Below are positions 10,742 to 20,997 of a stretch of 64,000 nucleotides of DNA, piece after piece; position 1 is the first letter of the stretch, and the number at the start of each line of letters is the position of its first letter. The DNA lies in assembly GCF_002163835.1 (NCBI RefSeq), contig NZ_CP019331.1:1426001-1490000 (forward strand), written 5' to 3'. The stretch is from Polaribacter sp. SA4-10. Lineage in GTDB: Bacteria > Bacteroidota > Bacteroidia > Flavobacteriales > Flavobacteriaceae. Position numbers and translations under genes: made by a program. The notes under the pieces were generated by a model. The model made no database searches, was not told the origin of the DNA, and saw nothing but the letters and a program-made list of their open reading frames with translations.

Positions 10742-12598
10742 ATGAAAAATTTTAAAAACCGACTTTTATTTAATCTTAACTATTTCCTTTTATGGATTGG
10801 TTATTTTGTTTTTGCGCGTCTCTTTTTTTTACTTTTTTATTTTGATAAAACTCAAGAGTTAAGCATTACAACTATTCTAAAAACTTTTTTATACGGTTTC
10901 CGTTTAGATAGTTCTTTTGCTGCTTATTTATGTTTTATTCCGTTTTTATTAATGATTTTTACTGTGTTTTTTTTATCAAAAAATATTGGTAAAATTATAA
11001 AATGGTACACTTTTCTAATTATTATATTTATTAATATATTATTAATTATTGACGCTGGCTTATATCAATCTTGGGGAATTCGTTTAGATGCAACCTTACT
11101 TACTTATCTTAATACTCCTGAAATTATGGTAGCTTCTACCACTACTTTTCAAATGATTTCTGGTGGTATTTTTTTATTGATAAGTTCTTCTATTTTTATT
11201 AAATTGTTTAACAGCACCATTAACAAGAAAATAGAAAAAGTAACAATAGGGAGTTGGTTACAAGCACCTTTATTTTTAGTAATTGCGGCTACTTTAATTA
11301 TTCCTGTTCGAGGTGGTTTTCAGACCATTCCTGTAAACCAGAGTAATGTTTATTTTTCTGATAAAATGTTTGCAAATCATGCTTCGATCAATTTTATATG
11401 GAACTTTTCTAATGCTTTAACTCACAGAAGAGATGGTAAAAATCCTTATAAAAATTTTGAGACAAAAGTTGCTAAAAAAATTATAAACAAAACTAGAAGT
11501 GAACTTTTAATTTCATCAACAGATCCTATTTTAAATACTGATAAACCAAATGTAATTTTAATCATATGGGAAAGTTTAACAGCTAAAGTTGTTGGCGCTT
11601 TGGGTGGAGAACCTAATGTAACAGAAAATTTAAATAGACTTTCTAAAGAAGGAATTCTGTTTACCAATTTTTATGCAAACGGAGATAGAACAGATAAAGG
11701 AATTCCTGCTATTTTAAGTGGCTATTATCCACAGCCAAATACAAGCGTTATGAAAATGCCTAACAAAACCAGAAGTTTACCAATGTTACCTAAAAAAATG
11801 ATTGATTTAGGCTACAAAACTTCTTTTTATTATGGTGGTGATTTAAATTTTGGTAATATGAATACCTATTTAAGAAATGCTGGAATTACAGATATTATAG
11901 ACGGAAGTGAATTTGAAGAAAAAGATTGGAATTCTAAATGGGGAGCGCATGACCACGTTTTCATGGAACGTTTTACCAAAGATTTATCAGAAAAGCAAAA
12001 AGAGCCTTTCTTTAAAATTGCATTAACACTTTCAAGTCATGAACCTTTTGAGTTTCCAAAAGAATATAAATTTGGTAAAGATTCTGAGATAAATAAATTT
12101 AGAAGTGCTCATGCATATACAGATAAAACGATTGGCAATTTTATAGAAAACGCAAAAAAACAACCTTGGTATAAAAATACTTTAATTGTTATTCTTTCAG
12201 ATCACGGACACAGGTCTCCAAAACATGAAGGAGCCTTTAACTCTCCAAAAAAATTTAAAATACCAATGTTATGGTTAGGTGGTGCTTTACATAAAAAAGG
12301 AATTAAAATTAATACTATTGCTAGCCAAGTAGATTTCTCTTACACTTTGTTAGATTTACTAAAAGGAGATAATAAGGAGTTTATTTTTAGTAAAAACATT
12401 TTTAACACATCTAAAAATCAATACGCACATTATATTTTTAATAAAGGGTTTGGTACACTTACAGAAAACAGTCTTTTTGTTTTTGATTACATAAATAACA
12501 AACCTATTTTAAAAATAGGTAAAAATGCTACAAAATTAGATTCTTTAGGCAAAGCCATCACACAAAATGCTTTTCAAGATTTTTTGGATAGAAAATAG
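10742..12598 (+). CDS. LtaS-like membrane sulfatase (alkaline phosphatase superfamily)
   Basis: This 618-residue protein has about five N-terminal membrane helices (roughly residues 10-200) followed by an extracytoplasmic sulfatase-fold domain. The domain shows metal-site words of the LtaS family: IIWESL with the conserved glutamate, DRTDKGIPA with the probable threonine nucleophile, and SDHGHRSP with the metal-binding Asp-His pair. In Firmicutes such enzymes polymerise glycerol phosphate. Gram-negative Bacteroidota do not make lipoteichoic acid, so a phosphoglycerol or phosphoethanolamine transferase acting on a surface glycan or lipid is more likely. It is probably co-transcribed with tsaD (4-bp gap), which says little about function. 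Confidence 0.85.
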   Translation: MKNFKNRLLFNLNYFLLWIGYFVFARLFFLLFYFDKTQELSITTILKTFLYGFRLDSSFAAYLCFIPFLLMIFTVFFLSKNIGKIIKWYTFLIIIFINILLIIDAGLYQSWGIRLDATLLTYLNTPEIMVASTTTFQMISGGIFLLISSSIFIKLFNSTINKKIEKVTIGSWLQAPLFLVIAATLIIPVRGGFQTIPVNQSNVYFSDKMFANHASINFIWNFSNALTHRRDGKNPYKNFETKVAKKIINKTRSELLISSTDPILNTDKPNVILIIWESLTAKVVGALGGEPNVTENLNRLSKEGILFTNFYANGDRTDKGIPAILSGYYPQPNTSVMKMPNKTRSLPMLPKKMIDLGYKTSFYYGGDLNFGNMNTYLRNAGITDIIDGSEFEEKDWNSKWGAHDHVFMERFTKDLSEKQKEPFFKIALTLSSHEPFEFPKEYKFGKDSEINKFRSAHAYTDKTIGNFIENAKKQPWYKNTLIVILSDHGHRSPKHEGAFNSPKKFKIPMLWLGGALHKKGIKINTIASQVDFSYTLLDLLKGDNKEFIFSKNIFNTSKNQYAHYIFNKGFGTLTENSLFVFDYINNKPILKIGKNATKLDSLGKAITQNAFQDFLDRK

Positions 12599-12685
12599 AT
12601 AGGTGAAATTATAATCTTTATTATTTTTAACATTTTTATATAATAAAAAGAACTCACTTACTATCGTTTTTATTGGTTTTATCCG

Positions 12686-12693
12686 TATTTTTG
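12686..12693 (+). promoter_or_regulatory. -7 box of ccsBA promoter
   Basis: TATTTTTG matches TAnnTTTG and lies 27 bp before the ATG at 12721. It falls inside the longer reading frame that could start at a TTG at 12673, which argues against that longer start. No good -33 TTG is seen. Confidence 0.5.
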
Positions 12694-12720
12694 CAAGACT
12701 TTAAAAAGAACCAAATTCGG

Positions 12721-15700
12721 ATGAAAAATATTCTTAATATCCTCTATTCTACTCGTTTAACTGCATTTTTATTTATTTTATTTGCTACAGCAATGGGAGT
12801 TGCTACTTTTATTGAAAATGACTTTGGAACACAAACCTCTAAAGCGTTAGTCTATAACTCTTGGTGGTTTGAAGGAATTATGATTTTCTTCGTCATTAAT
12901 TTTTTTGGAAACATATTTAGATATCGTTTATACAAAAAAGAAAAGTGGCCTGTTTTTATGTTTCATGCAGCATTTTTATTGATCCTTATTGGTGCAGGAG
13001 TTACCCGTTATATTGGTTACGAAGGAATTATGTTGATAGAAGAAGGAGAAACTACCAATACCTTTTTATCAGAAACTACGTATGTAAATCTTATTGTAGA
13101 CAACAATAAAGAACAAAAAACAACTCATAATAAAATACTTTTATCTGCTTGGGGAAAAAATTCTTGGTCTTTTTCTGATGATTTTAGAGGCACAAATTAT
13201 AGTGCGAATCTTGTTGATTATGTTCCTTGGGCTGAAAAAAAATTAGTTGAAGATGAAAATGGTGTTGAACATTTATTTTTTGTTGAATCTTCAGAAGGAT
13301 CGCGTCATGAGCATTGGATTAAAAAAGGAACTTTACAAAATATACATGGAATTTTAGTTGGTTTTGATACTGAAGACAATACTGCTTCTATCAACTTTAA
13401 AAATGAAAATGGAAATTTAAAAATGATTTCTAAGGCTGATGGAGATTGGTTTAGAATGGCAGATCAAAAAAGAGGAAAAGTAGCAAAAGATTCTGCTCAG
13501 AATTTTCAATACTTAACCCTTCATACAATTGCTGGTTTGCAATTTGTTATTCCTAGACCTGCTGAAAAAGGAATTATGAAAACCATTAGCGGACCAAAAG
13601 ATGATAAAAAACTTGATGTAATATTTTTGGATATTACAGCTAACAACGAAACGAAACGTGTAGAACTTACAGGTGGAAAATATAGCAATAGTGATAATGC
13701 AAAAGAAATTAGCATTGGTGATTTAAACTTTAGAATGTGGTATGGAGCAAAAGTTCTTGAAAGTCCATTTAGTATAAAATTAAATGATTTTCAATTAGAA
13801 AAATATCCTGGTTCTGAAAGTGCTGCTTCTTATGCGAGTGAAGTAACTGTAATTGATGGCGAAGAAAAATTTGATTTTAGAATTTTCATGAATCACATTT
13901 TAGATCATAAAGGATATAAATTCTTTCAATCTAGTTATGATTTATCAGGAGAAAGAGAAGAGACTCACTTATCTGTAAATCATGATTTTTGGGGTACTTT
14001 TATTACCTACTTAGGATACTCACTTCTTTACACCGGTTTAATTTGCATTTTATTTGCAAAAAACACCCGCTTTGATTATTTAAAAAATTCGTTAAAAAAG
14101 ATTAGAAAAAAGAAAATTACAATGTCTATCGTTGCAACTATCTTTTTATCTAGTTTCAGTTTCTCTCAACATGAAACAAATCATGAACCTAACAGAATAA
14201 CAAACAATCAGATAGATTCTATTTTACAGGCAAATTTAGTCGCTGTTTCTCATGCAGAAAGCTTTAACAAATTGGTAATTCAAGATGCTGGAGGTAGAAT
14301 GAAACCAGCACATACTTTTGCTTCTGAATTGGTTAGAAAAGTAAGTAAGACAGAAACATTTAATGGTATGCAACCTAGTCAGGTTTTATTATCTATTATA
14401 GAAAACCCAAGATTATGGTTTGAAGTTCCTGTTATTTATTTAGAAAGAGGAAATACTAAAATTCGTGAAATTTTAAGTTTACCAGCAGTTGCAAAATATG
14501 CAAGATTATCAGATTTTATAACACCAATGGGTGTTTATAGAATAAAAGAGCTCGTTGCAGAAGCACAAAAGAAAAATGTTCAAAATAAATTTGAAAAAGA
14601 CTTAATTAAAATTGACAGACGTGTAGGTTTATTATATAGTGCAATTGGTGGTGGTATTTTAAGAATTTACCCAATTCCTAATGATGAAAACAATAAATGG
14701 GTTTCACAACCAGAAACCTCTACCGCTGGTTTTAAAGCAACAGATTCAGTTTTTGTACGCCAATCTATGCCTGTTTATATTCAGCTTTTACAAGAAGCAA
14801 AAAAAACAAAAGATTACACAAAAGCAAATCAGATTTTAAACGGAATTAAAAAGTTTCAGAAAAAATACGGCGCTTCAGTTCATCCTTCAGAAAAGAAAAT
14901 TGATTTAGAGATTTCTTATAATAAAATTCAACCTTTTGTTAAACTTTCTAAATATTATGGTTTTGCAAGTTTGCTGTTAATTGTATTTGTAATCGTTCAA
15001 ATTTTTAACAATAAAAAATGGATAAATTTAGTTGTAAAAGGATTAATTGCTTTTGTAATTGTCTTATTCATTTTTCATACAATGGGATTAGGTTCTCGTT
15101 GGTTTATTAGTGGTAATGCACCTTGGAGCAACGCTTATGAATCTATCATTTATGTTGCTTGGGCAACAATGTTATTTGGTTTATTCTTTGGAAGAAAATC
15201 TTCATTAACAATAACCGCAACTACTTTTTTAACTGCAATTATTTTAGCATTTGCACACCAAAATTGGTTAGACCCAGAGATTGCAAACTTACAACCTGTT
15301 TTAAATTCTTGGTGGCTATTAGTACACGTTTCTATTATTGTTGCAAGTTACGGACCTTTTTCATTGGCAATGATTCTTGGAATTTTCGCTTTATTCCTAA
15401 TGATTTTTACGAATGAAAAGAATAAAGAAAAAATTGAATTAAACATTAAAGAAATTACCGTTATAAACGAAATGGCAGTTACTGTTGGTTTAATTATGCT
15501 AACAATTGGTAATTTTCTTGGCGGAATGTGGGCAAATGAAAGTTGGGGTCGTTATTGGGGTTGGGATCCAAAAGAAACTTGGGCATTAATTTCTATTATG
15601 ATTTACGCCTTTGTTTTACACATGCGTTTAATACCAGGTTTACGTGGTCGATTTACATTTAATTTGTGGTCTATTATTGCCTATTTCTCTATAATGATGA

Positions 15701-15855
15701 CCTATTTTGGAGTTAATTTCTACTTATCTGGCTTGCATTCTTACGCAAGTGGAGATAGAGTAATTACACCAACTGCTGTGTTCTATTCACTAGGGTTTGT
15801 TACTATTCTGGGAACTTTAGCTTGGTTAAAATATAGAAAATATTATAAAAAGTAA
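12721..15855 (+). CDS. ccsBA: Cytochrome c biogenesis protein CcsBA (CcsB/ResB-CcsA/ResC fusion)
   Basis: This 1044-residue system II cytochrome c synthase exports heme and attaches it to apocytochromes c on the periplasmic side. The N-terminal third is ResB/CcsB-like, with several membrane helices and a large periplasmic part. A hydrophobic segment near residues 465-485 (IVATIFLSSFSF) is followed by a second periplasmic part. The C-terminal third is CcsA-like, with the heme-binding WWD signature in WGRYWGWDPKETW and the histidines of LLVHVSI and SGLHSYASGD. Fusion of the two halves is usual in Bacteroidota. The ATG at 12721 is chosen because the promoter box lies just upstream and MKNILNIL starts a normal membrane segment. 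Confidence 0.95.
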   Translation: MKNILNILYSTRLTAFLFILFATAMGVATFIENDFGTQTSKALVYNSWWFEGIMIFFVINFFGNIFRYRLYKKEKWPVFMFHAAFLLILIGAGVTRYIGYEGIMLIEEGETTNTFLSETTYVNLIVDNNKEQKTTHNKILLSAWGKNSWSFSDDFRGTNYSANLVDYVPWAEKKLVEDENGVEHLFFVESSEGSRHEHWIKKGTLQNIHGILVGFDTEDNTASINFKNENGNLKMISKADGDWFRMADQKRGKVAKDSAQNFQYLTLHTIAGLQFVIPRPAEKGIMKTISGPKDDKKLDVIFLDITANNETKRVELTGGKYSNSDNAKEISIGDLNFRMWYGAKVLESPFSIKLNDFQLEKYPGSESAASYASEVTVIDGEEKFDFRIFMNHILDHKGYKFFQSSYDLSGEREETHLSVNHDFWGTFITYLGYSLLYTGLICILFAKNTRFDYLKNSLKKIRKKKITMSIVATIFLSSFSFSQHETNHEPNRITNNQIDSILQANLVAVSHAESFNKLVIQDAGGRMKPAHTFASELVRKVSKTETFNGMQPSQVLLSIIENPRLWFEVPVIYLERGNTKIREILSLPAVAKYARLSDFITPMGVYRIKELVAEAQKKNVQNKFEKDLIKIDRRVGLLYSAIGGGILRIYPIPNDENNKWVSQPETSTAGFKATDSVFVRQSMPVYIQLLQEAKKTKDYTKANQILNGIKKFQKKYGASVHPSEKKIDLEISYNKIQPFVKLSKYYGFASLLLIVFVIVQIFNNKKWINLVVKGLIAFVIVLFIFHTMGLGSRWFISGNAPWSNAYESIIYVAWATMLFGLFFGRKSSLTITATTFLTAIILAFAHQNWLDPEIANLQPVLNSWWLLVHVSIIVASYGPFSLAMILGIFALFLMIFTNEKNKEKIELNIKEITVINEMAVTVGLIMLTIGNFLGGMWANESWGRYWGWDPKETWALISIMIYAFVLHMRLIPGLRGRFTFNLWSIIAYFSIMMTYFGVNFYLSGLHSYASGDRVITPTAVFYSLGFVTILGTLAWLKYRKYYKK

Positions 15856-15879
15856 ACGGATTAGTTTCACAAGAAAATG

Positions 15880-15887
15880 TATTTTTG
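15880..15887 (+). promoter_or_regulatory. -7 box upstream of the small membrane protein gene
   Basis: TATTTTTG matches TAnnTTTG and is followed by C, as in the other boxes of this window. It lies 35 bp before the ATG at 15923. No clear -33 element is seen. Confidence 0.5.
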
Positions 15888-15922
15888 CATCTCATTAAAA
15901 TTAAAAATAACGAATAAACAAT

Positions 15923-16438
15923 ATGTTTCATAAAAATATAAAATTAATTTTAGCAGGTTTAATCACCGTTTGGGCTATTTATCAATTTAGTCAAGTAAAT
16001 ATTATGAACGGAATTTCTATCTTATTATTAGCTGGAATTTTTGTTTTACTCTATTTTAAAAATGAATTTATCTTATTAGCTTTTTTACAATTACGTAAGC
16101 AAAATTTTGAAGGAACAAAGAAATGGTTAGATTATATAAAGAATCCTGAAACTGCTTTAATTACAAAACAACAAGGTTATTATAATTATTTACAAGGTAT
16201 TATGTTAAGTCAAACAAACATAACACAAGCGGAAAAATTCTTAAGAAAAGCTGTAAAATTAGGTTTGTCTATGAATCATGATTTAGCAATGGCTAAATTA
16301 CAATTAGCAGGAATTGCAATGACTAAAAGACGTAAACGTGAAGCAACTAATCTAATGGCGGAAGCTAAGAAATTAGACAAACAAGGCATGTTAAAAGAGC
16401 AAATAAAGATGATGAAAGATCAAATGAAAAAGATCTAA
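15923..16438 (+). CDS. Two-helix membrane protein with TPR-like C-terminal part (DUF2892-like)
   Basis: A 171-residue protein. Residues about 7-25 and 29-48 are hydrophobic and form a probable membrane hairpin. The rest is helical and basic. The stretch from about 85 to 125 (YNYLQGIMLSQ, AEKFLRKAVKLGL, DLAMAKLQLAGIA) has the spacing of one or two TPR-like helix pairs. I place it tentatively with the Flavobacteriia proteins often labelled DUF2892; no function is known. It has its own -7 box and ends at a strong terminator, so it is probably a single-gene unit. Confidence 0.75.
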   Translation: MFHKNIKLILAGLITVWAIYQFSQVNIMNGISILLLAGIFVLLYFKNEFILLAFLQLRKQNFEGTKKWLDYIKNPETALITKQQGYYNYLQGIMLSQTNITQAEKFLRKAVKLGLSMNHDLAMAKLQLAGIAMTKRRKREATNLMAEAKKLDKQGMLKEQIKMMKDQMKKI

Positions 16439-16457
16439 TTCATGTAGTATTCAATAT

Positions 16458-16486
16458 AAAAAAATCCGCTTTCTAGCGGATTTTTT
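16458..16486. terminator. Bidirectional rho-independent terminator
   Basis: A perfect stem of aaaatccgc against gcggatttt with a 6-nt loop has an A-run before and a T-run after it. It lies between the convergent small membrane protein gene and the LysM lipoprotein gene and can serve both. Confidence 0.9.
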
Positions 16487-16552
16487 AGTTTTATATCTGC
16501 TTACTTAAGTAGCTTACTAATTGAAATTCTTTTTTTATAAGAGTTAACAACC

Positions 16553-18145
16553 TTATTTTAATCTAGAAAGGCTTAAATCATCATTGTATTGTAGAATGAA
16601 TAAACCCTTATTCTCTGTTGTTTTAAAAAGTTTGTTATTATAATCAAACTTACTTTCAACTCTAAAAGAAGCTCCATCTTTAAAAGTAGCTTTTAAATCT
16701 TTACCTGAAGCTAAACGCATTAAAATATCATACGTAATATCAAAACCTTTAGTCGCATAAAAAGAAGGCAACGCGTTGTTTTTAGCATAATATTGCTTGT
16801 TAAATAACTTTGTTGAAAAGGATGCTTCATCAACATACTCATCACTTACATATGTAAAACCAATTTTAGCTAGTTTTAAGTTATCTATTTTATCAAAAAC
16901 TTTCCCTTTATCAAAAGCAAGCACCTTAACACTTGTAGAATCTGGCAAGCTTATTAAACTATTAATAGCATCTGCAACAATAACATTATCGTTAGTTGTC
17001 ATAACAACCCAGTTTTTCATATTTGGTTTTAAGATATCTAAAAAAAGCTCTTTTGCAATATATCCATCTTTAGGTTTTAAAACATGTACTTCAGAAATTG
17101 AATCATGTATTTCTAAGGAGTTTTTAACAAGAGTACTTATTCTATTAGAGCTTGTTTCTCCATCTCCAACTACGATTAGATTTCCACTATTAAAGTTATC
17201 TTTTATATACGTTACTAATTCTTCTCTAAATACTTTCTTCTCTGGTGATGTTTTAATTAATTTCGACGATGAAAATTTAGATTGATTTTTAGAATGTACA
17301 GGAAAAACAACTGGAATATTCACTTCATTCGCAACTATTTCTGCCTCTTCAGAATATAAAGGACCTATAATAACATCATTCTCATTTAAATCATTCTCAG
17401 ATAAAATAGTTCTAATTTCTGAGCCATTCTTCTGTGTATCAAAAACATTTAACTCAATATTTATTCCTTGATGTCTTAATGAGTCTATAGCAATTTCTGA
17501 ACCTAGATAAAAATCTGTTACAATATTTGCTAATTTGCTTTTAATAAAAATATCTTTAGAAGAAATTGTATCGTTTTCATTTGTTTTAAAAGGCAATAAT
17601 AATGCAACTTTTAAAGAAACATCACTTTCTATAACATCTTCATAAATATGATTTTCTGACTCCTTCCCTTCTACAATTGGTTTTATTTTTATGATTTGAC
17701 CAACTTTTAACCCTTCAAATAATTCTGGATTTAAATAAATTAGTTCTTCTTGAGTAACATTGTAAAAACGGGTTAGACTATAAAAAGCATCTCCTTTTTT
17801 AACCTCATAGACAACAAAATTCTTTTTTAGTTCTTCTAAAGCTGCATTTTTTATCTCATCTTCATTTGTAACATTTACAACCTCATCAGCAATAGTTTCT
17901 CCAACCTTTTCTTTTACATTTACCCTCTTTTTATAAGGAATGATAATCACAGTATTTGCATCTGGTTTTCTTGTTATATCAGGATTTAAACGTAATAAAT
18001 CTCTAGTTTTCATATCCAAATTATTGGCTATTGTACGCATAGATTCCCCTTCCTTTACTTTATACTCAACGTATTTTTTTTGTTGACCACAAGAAACGGT
18101 AAACGTTAAAATACACAGAAAAACAAAAAATTTTAAATGCTTCAT
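16553..18145 (-). CDS. PBP1-like and LysM domain lipoprotein
   Basis: A 530-residue exported lipoprotein. The signal peptide ends in a lipobox-like TVSCGQQ, so it should be lipidated. Two LysM domains follow (YKVKEGESMRTIANNL and YEVKKGDAFYSLTRFY), which bind peptidoglycan. The remaining 350 residues resemble a type I periplasmic binding protein (Leu/Ile/Val-binding fold), with words such as IIGPLYSEEAEIVANEVNIPVVFPVH trimmed here to GPLYSEEAEIVA. Similar architectures are common in Bacteroidota but uncharacterised. An ATG at 18160 would overlap guaA; the ATG at 18145 starts a normal signal peptide and sits 5 bp after the guaA stop. It is probably co-transcribed with guaA. Confidence 0.85.
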   Translation of the reverse strand: MKHLKFFVFLCILTFTVSCGQQKKYVEYKVKEGESMRTIANNLDMKTRDLLRLNPDITRKPDANTVIIIPYKKRVNVKEKVGETIADEVVNVTNEDEIKNAALEELKKNFVVYEVKKGDAFYSLTRFYNVTQEELIYLNPELFEGLKVGQIIKIKPIVEGKESENHIYEDVIESDVSLKVALLLPFKTNENDTISSKDIFIKSKLANIVTDFYLGSEIAIDSLRHQGINIELNVFDTQKNGSEIRTILSENDLNENDVIIGPLYSEEAEIVANEVNIPVVFPVHSKNQSKFSSSKLIKTSPEKKVFREELVTYIKDNFNSGNLIVVGDGETSSNRISTLVKNSLEIHDSISEVHVLKPKDGYIAKELFLDILKPNMKNWVVMTTNDNVIVADAINSLISLPDSTSVKVLAFDKGKVFDKIDNLKLAKIGFTYVSDEYVDEASFSTKLFNKQYYAKNNALPSFYATKGFDITYDILMRLASGKDLKATFKDGASFRVESKFDYNNKLFKTTENKGLFILQYNDDLSLSRLK

Positions 18146-18150
18146 ATGTT

Positions 18151-19686
18151 CTACTCCCATTCTATTGTTGCAGGTGGTTTAGAGCTAATATCATAAACAA
18201 CTCTATTTACACCTTTTACTTGATTTATAATTTTATTAGATATTTTCTGCAAAAATTCATAAGGTAAATTTACCCAATCTGCAGTCATTCCATCTGTACT
18301 CTCTACAGCCCTTAAAGCTACCACTTTTTCATATGTTCTTTCATCTCCCATTACTCCAACAGAATTTACTGGAAGTAACATTGCACCTGCTTGCCAAACT
18401 TTATCATACAAGCCATCTTCTTTTAAACCGTTTATAAAGATCGCATCTACTTCTTGTAAAACGCGCACTTTCTCTGCTGTAATATCTCCTAAAATACGTA
18501 TTCCTAAACCTGGACCAGGGAAAGGATGACGCCCTAATAACTCAGGATCAATTCCCATAGAAGCTCCTACTCTTCTTACTTCATCTTTAAAAATCATTTT
18601 TAAAGGTTCAACAATTTTTAACTTCATAAAATCTGGTAACCCCCCCACATTATGATGACTTTTAATAGTTGCCGATGGACCTCCATTTACAGAAACAGAC
18701 TCAATTACATCAGGATAAATTGTTCCTTGTGCTAACCAAGTTACATCTGTTATTTTATGTGCTTCATCATCAAAAACTTCAATAAAAGAGTTCCCAATTG
18801 CTTTTCTTTTCTTCTCAGGATCTGTTAATCCCTCTAAGGCATTCAAAAAACGTGCCGATGCATCTACACCTTTAACGTTTAATCCCATGCCTTCGTATCT
18901 TGCCAATACAGTTTCGAACTCATTTTTACGTAAAAGCCCATTATTAACAAAAATACAATATAGATTTTCACCAATTGCTTTATTTAATAAAACTGCTGCT
19001 ACTGAAGAATCTACACCTCCAGAAAGACCTAAAACAACTTTATCTTTACCCACTTTTTCTCTAATTGCTGCTACTGTACTTTCTACAAAAGAATCTGGAG
19101 TCCAAGTTTGTGCTACTCCTGCAATTTTAACTAAAAAGTTTTCTAATAATTGTTTTCCATCTTTTGTGTGATATACTTCTGGATGAAATTGAATTGCATA
19201 GGTTTCTTCACCTTCAATTTTATAAGCAGCATTTTTAACATCTGTTGTGCTGGCTAATAATTTTCCATTGGTTGGTAATTCTTTAATAGTATCTGAATGA
19301 CTCATCCAAACTTGACTTCCTTCAGAAATATTTTCAAAGAATGTTTCATCACTTTTTACAAATGATAAATTTGCTCTACCATATTCTCTTGTATCAGAAG
19401 GTGCTACTTGCCCGCCAGAAAAATGTGCTAAATATTGAGCGCCATAACAAACCGCTAAAACAGGTTTTTTACCTCTGATTTCTAATAAATTTGGATGTAA
19501 AACATTTTCTCCTCTTACAGAGTTTGGACTACCTGATAAGATAACCGCTTTAAATTCTGCTTGATTTTTTGGTGGATGGTTATAAGGGTGAATTTCACAG
19601 TAAATGTTTAACTCTCTTACTCTTCTCGCGATTAGTTGTGTGTATTGCGATCCGAAATCTAAAATAAGTACGTTGTGTTGTTGCAT
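18151..19686 (-). CDS. guaA: GMP synthase (glutamine-hydrolysing)
   Basis: GuaA converts XMP to GMP using ATP and glutamine. The 511-residue protein has an N-terminal class I amidotransferase domain with [10 protein letters not shown] (catalytic cysteine) and the QFHPEVYHT histidine-glutamate pair. The ATP pyrophosphatase P-loop [14 protein letters not shown] follows. The C-terminal dimerisation domain ends [14 protein letters not shown]. The ATG at 19686 gives the usual [17 protein letters not shown] start; a TTG at 19692 would add only two residues. A -7 box ends three bases before this ATG. Confidence 0.98.
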   Translation of the reverse strand: MQQHNVLILDFGSQYTQLIARRVRELNIYCEIHPYNHPPKNQAEFKAVILSGSPNSVRGENVLHPNLLEIRGKKPVLAVCYGAQYLAHFSGGQVAPSDTREYGRANLSFVKSDETFFENISEGSQVWMSHSDTIKELPTNGKLLASTTDVKNAAYKIEGEETYAIQFHPEVYHTKDGKQLLENFLVKIAGVAQTWTPDSFVESTVAAIREKVGKDKVVLGLSGGVDSSVAAVLLNKAIGENLYCIFVNNGLLRKNEFETVLARYEGMGLNVKGVDASARFLNALEGLTDPEKKRKAIGNSFIEVFDDEAHKITDVTWLAQGTIYPDVIESVSVNGGPSATIKSHHNVGGLPDFMKLKIVEPLKMIFKDEVRRVGASMGIDPELLGRHPFPGPGLGIRILGDITAEKVRVLQEVDAIFINGLKEDGLYDKVWQAGAMLLPVNSVGVMGDERTYEKVVALRAVESTDGMTADWVNLPYEFLQKISNKIINQVKGVNRVVYDISSKPPATIEWE

Positions 19687-19689
19687 GCG

Positions 19690-19697
19690 CAAAAATA
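19690..19697 (-). promoter_or_regulatory. -7 box abutting the guaA start codon
   Basis: On the minus strand TATTTTTG is followed by cgc and then the guaA ATG. Transcription from such a box would begin at or within a few bases of the start codon, giving a leaderless mRNA. No strong -33 TTG is seen. Confidence 0.5.
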
Positions 19698-19785
19698 CTA
19701 TTTCAGATTAAGTTTTAATACTGAAAATCATATTTTTTATCACGAATTAATATTCGTTAATAATTAACCCTAAAATATTGAAGAT

Positions 19786-20853
19786 TTAGTACTTATAAAC
19801 AACCGCATTCACATTCATTCCTGCTCCTACAGAGGCAAGAATAATTACATCGCCTTTATTAAGTTGTTGATTTTCTATCTTTCCTTTTAAAACGAGGTCT
19901 AATAATGTAGGTACTGTTGCAACAGAGCTATTTCCTAATTTATGAATACTCATAGGCATAACCCCTTCTGGCACTGGTTTTTTATACAATCTATAGAAAC
20001 GTTTTATAATCGCTTCATCCATTTTTTCATTTGCTTGATGGAGAAATATTTTCTTAACATCCTCTATTTCTACGCCACTTTTATCTAAAGCCGTTTTCAT
20101 ACCTGAAGGAACAGCAGTTAAAGCAAACTCGTAGATTTTTCTACCTAGCATTTTTATATAACGCGTATCTTTGTCTGCTTCTGAGTTAAACGATTTTCCG
20201 TAATATAAATAATAAGCTTCCTCATTTGCAAAAGTTTGGGTTGCATGGCCCAAAATTTTTGAAGAATCATCTTCTGTCGCTTCAATAATACAAGCTCCTG
20301 CACCATCACTAAAAATCATAGCATCTCTATCATACTTATCTACAACTCTAGAGAGTGTTTCTGCACCAATTACTAAACATTTTGCTGCAATTCCTGCTTT
20401 TATAAATGCTTGTGCCTGTATAACGCCTTCAATCCAACCTGGACAGCCAAAAAGAAGGTCATAAGCAACACAATTAGGGTTTTTAATACCTAACTTATGT
20501 TTAACTCTTGTTGCTAAACTAGGTAAAAGATCACTTTGAATTTTCCCTTCTTTTACGTCTCCAAAATTATGAGCTAAAATGATATAACTCAATTCTTCTG
20601 GATTTACATTTGCATCTTCAATTGCTTTTTGAGCTGCAAAATAGGCCAAATCAGAAGAGGTATATGCTGGTTTTGCATACCGTCTTTCTTCAATCCCTGT
20701 AATTGCTTTAAACTTTTGAATAATAACATCATTTTCTGATGAAAAATCAGTTCCATCTTCATTTAAAAACTTTTCATTTAAAAAATCTTTATTTTCTTTT
20801 TTTATTGATGGAATAAAAGCCCCTGTGCCTGTGATCTTAGAAGAAATCATCAT
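19786..20853 (-). CDS. 3-oxoacyl-ACP synthase III family protein (FabH-like)
   Basis: A 355-residue thiolase-fold condensing enzyme. The catalytic triad expected for FabH-type enzymes is present: Cys137 in LLFGCPGW, His272 in FLHQANEKM and Asn308 in LGNSSVAT. The glycine-rich C-terminus (ASVGAGMNVNAVVY) is also typical. It would condense an acyl-CoA with malonyl-ACP, starting fatty acid or a related chain. It is longer than FabH proper and lies away from other fab genes, so it may have a specialised acyl substrate. A 144-bp gap with no clear promoter separates it from the hemoglobin gene upstream. The ATG at 20850 is an equal alternative. Confidence 0.88.
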   Translation of the reverse strand: MMISSKITGTGAFIPSIKKENKDFLNEKFLNEDGTDFSSENDVIIQKFKAITGIEERRYAKPAYTSSDLAYFAAQKAIEDANVNPEELSYIILAHNFGDVKEGKIQSDLLPSLATRVKHKLGIKNPNCVAYDLLFGCPGWIEGVIQAQAFIKAGIAAKCLVIGAETLSRVVDKYDRDAMIFSDGAGACIIEATEDDSSKILGHATQTFANEEAYYLYYGKSFNSEADKDTRYIKMLGRKIYEFALTAVPSGMKTALDKSGVEIEDVKKIFLHQANEKMDEAIIKRFYRLYKKPVPEGVMPMSIHKLGNSSVATVPTLLDLVLKGKIENQQLNKGDVIILASVGAGMNVNAVVYKY

Positions 20854-20997
20854 TTGTAAATTTTAAAAAAACATCCGTTTACTAATCGTTTTTAAATTTA
20901 CAATAAATAATAATTTATAGTTCTACGAATTTGATAATAAAACGAAATTCAACAACAATAAGAAAACAAAAAAAAAGAGGTATTAAGAATCTATTTT

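Noticed and set aside
12673..12720. Longer TTG start for ccsBA
   Set aside because: A -7 box lies inside this extension and the ATG at 12721 gives a normal N-terminus.
16797..17285. Open frame of 162 codons on the plus strand
   Set aside because: Fully antisense to the LysM lipoprotein gene, low-quality composition, no family resemblance or promoter.
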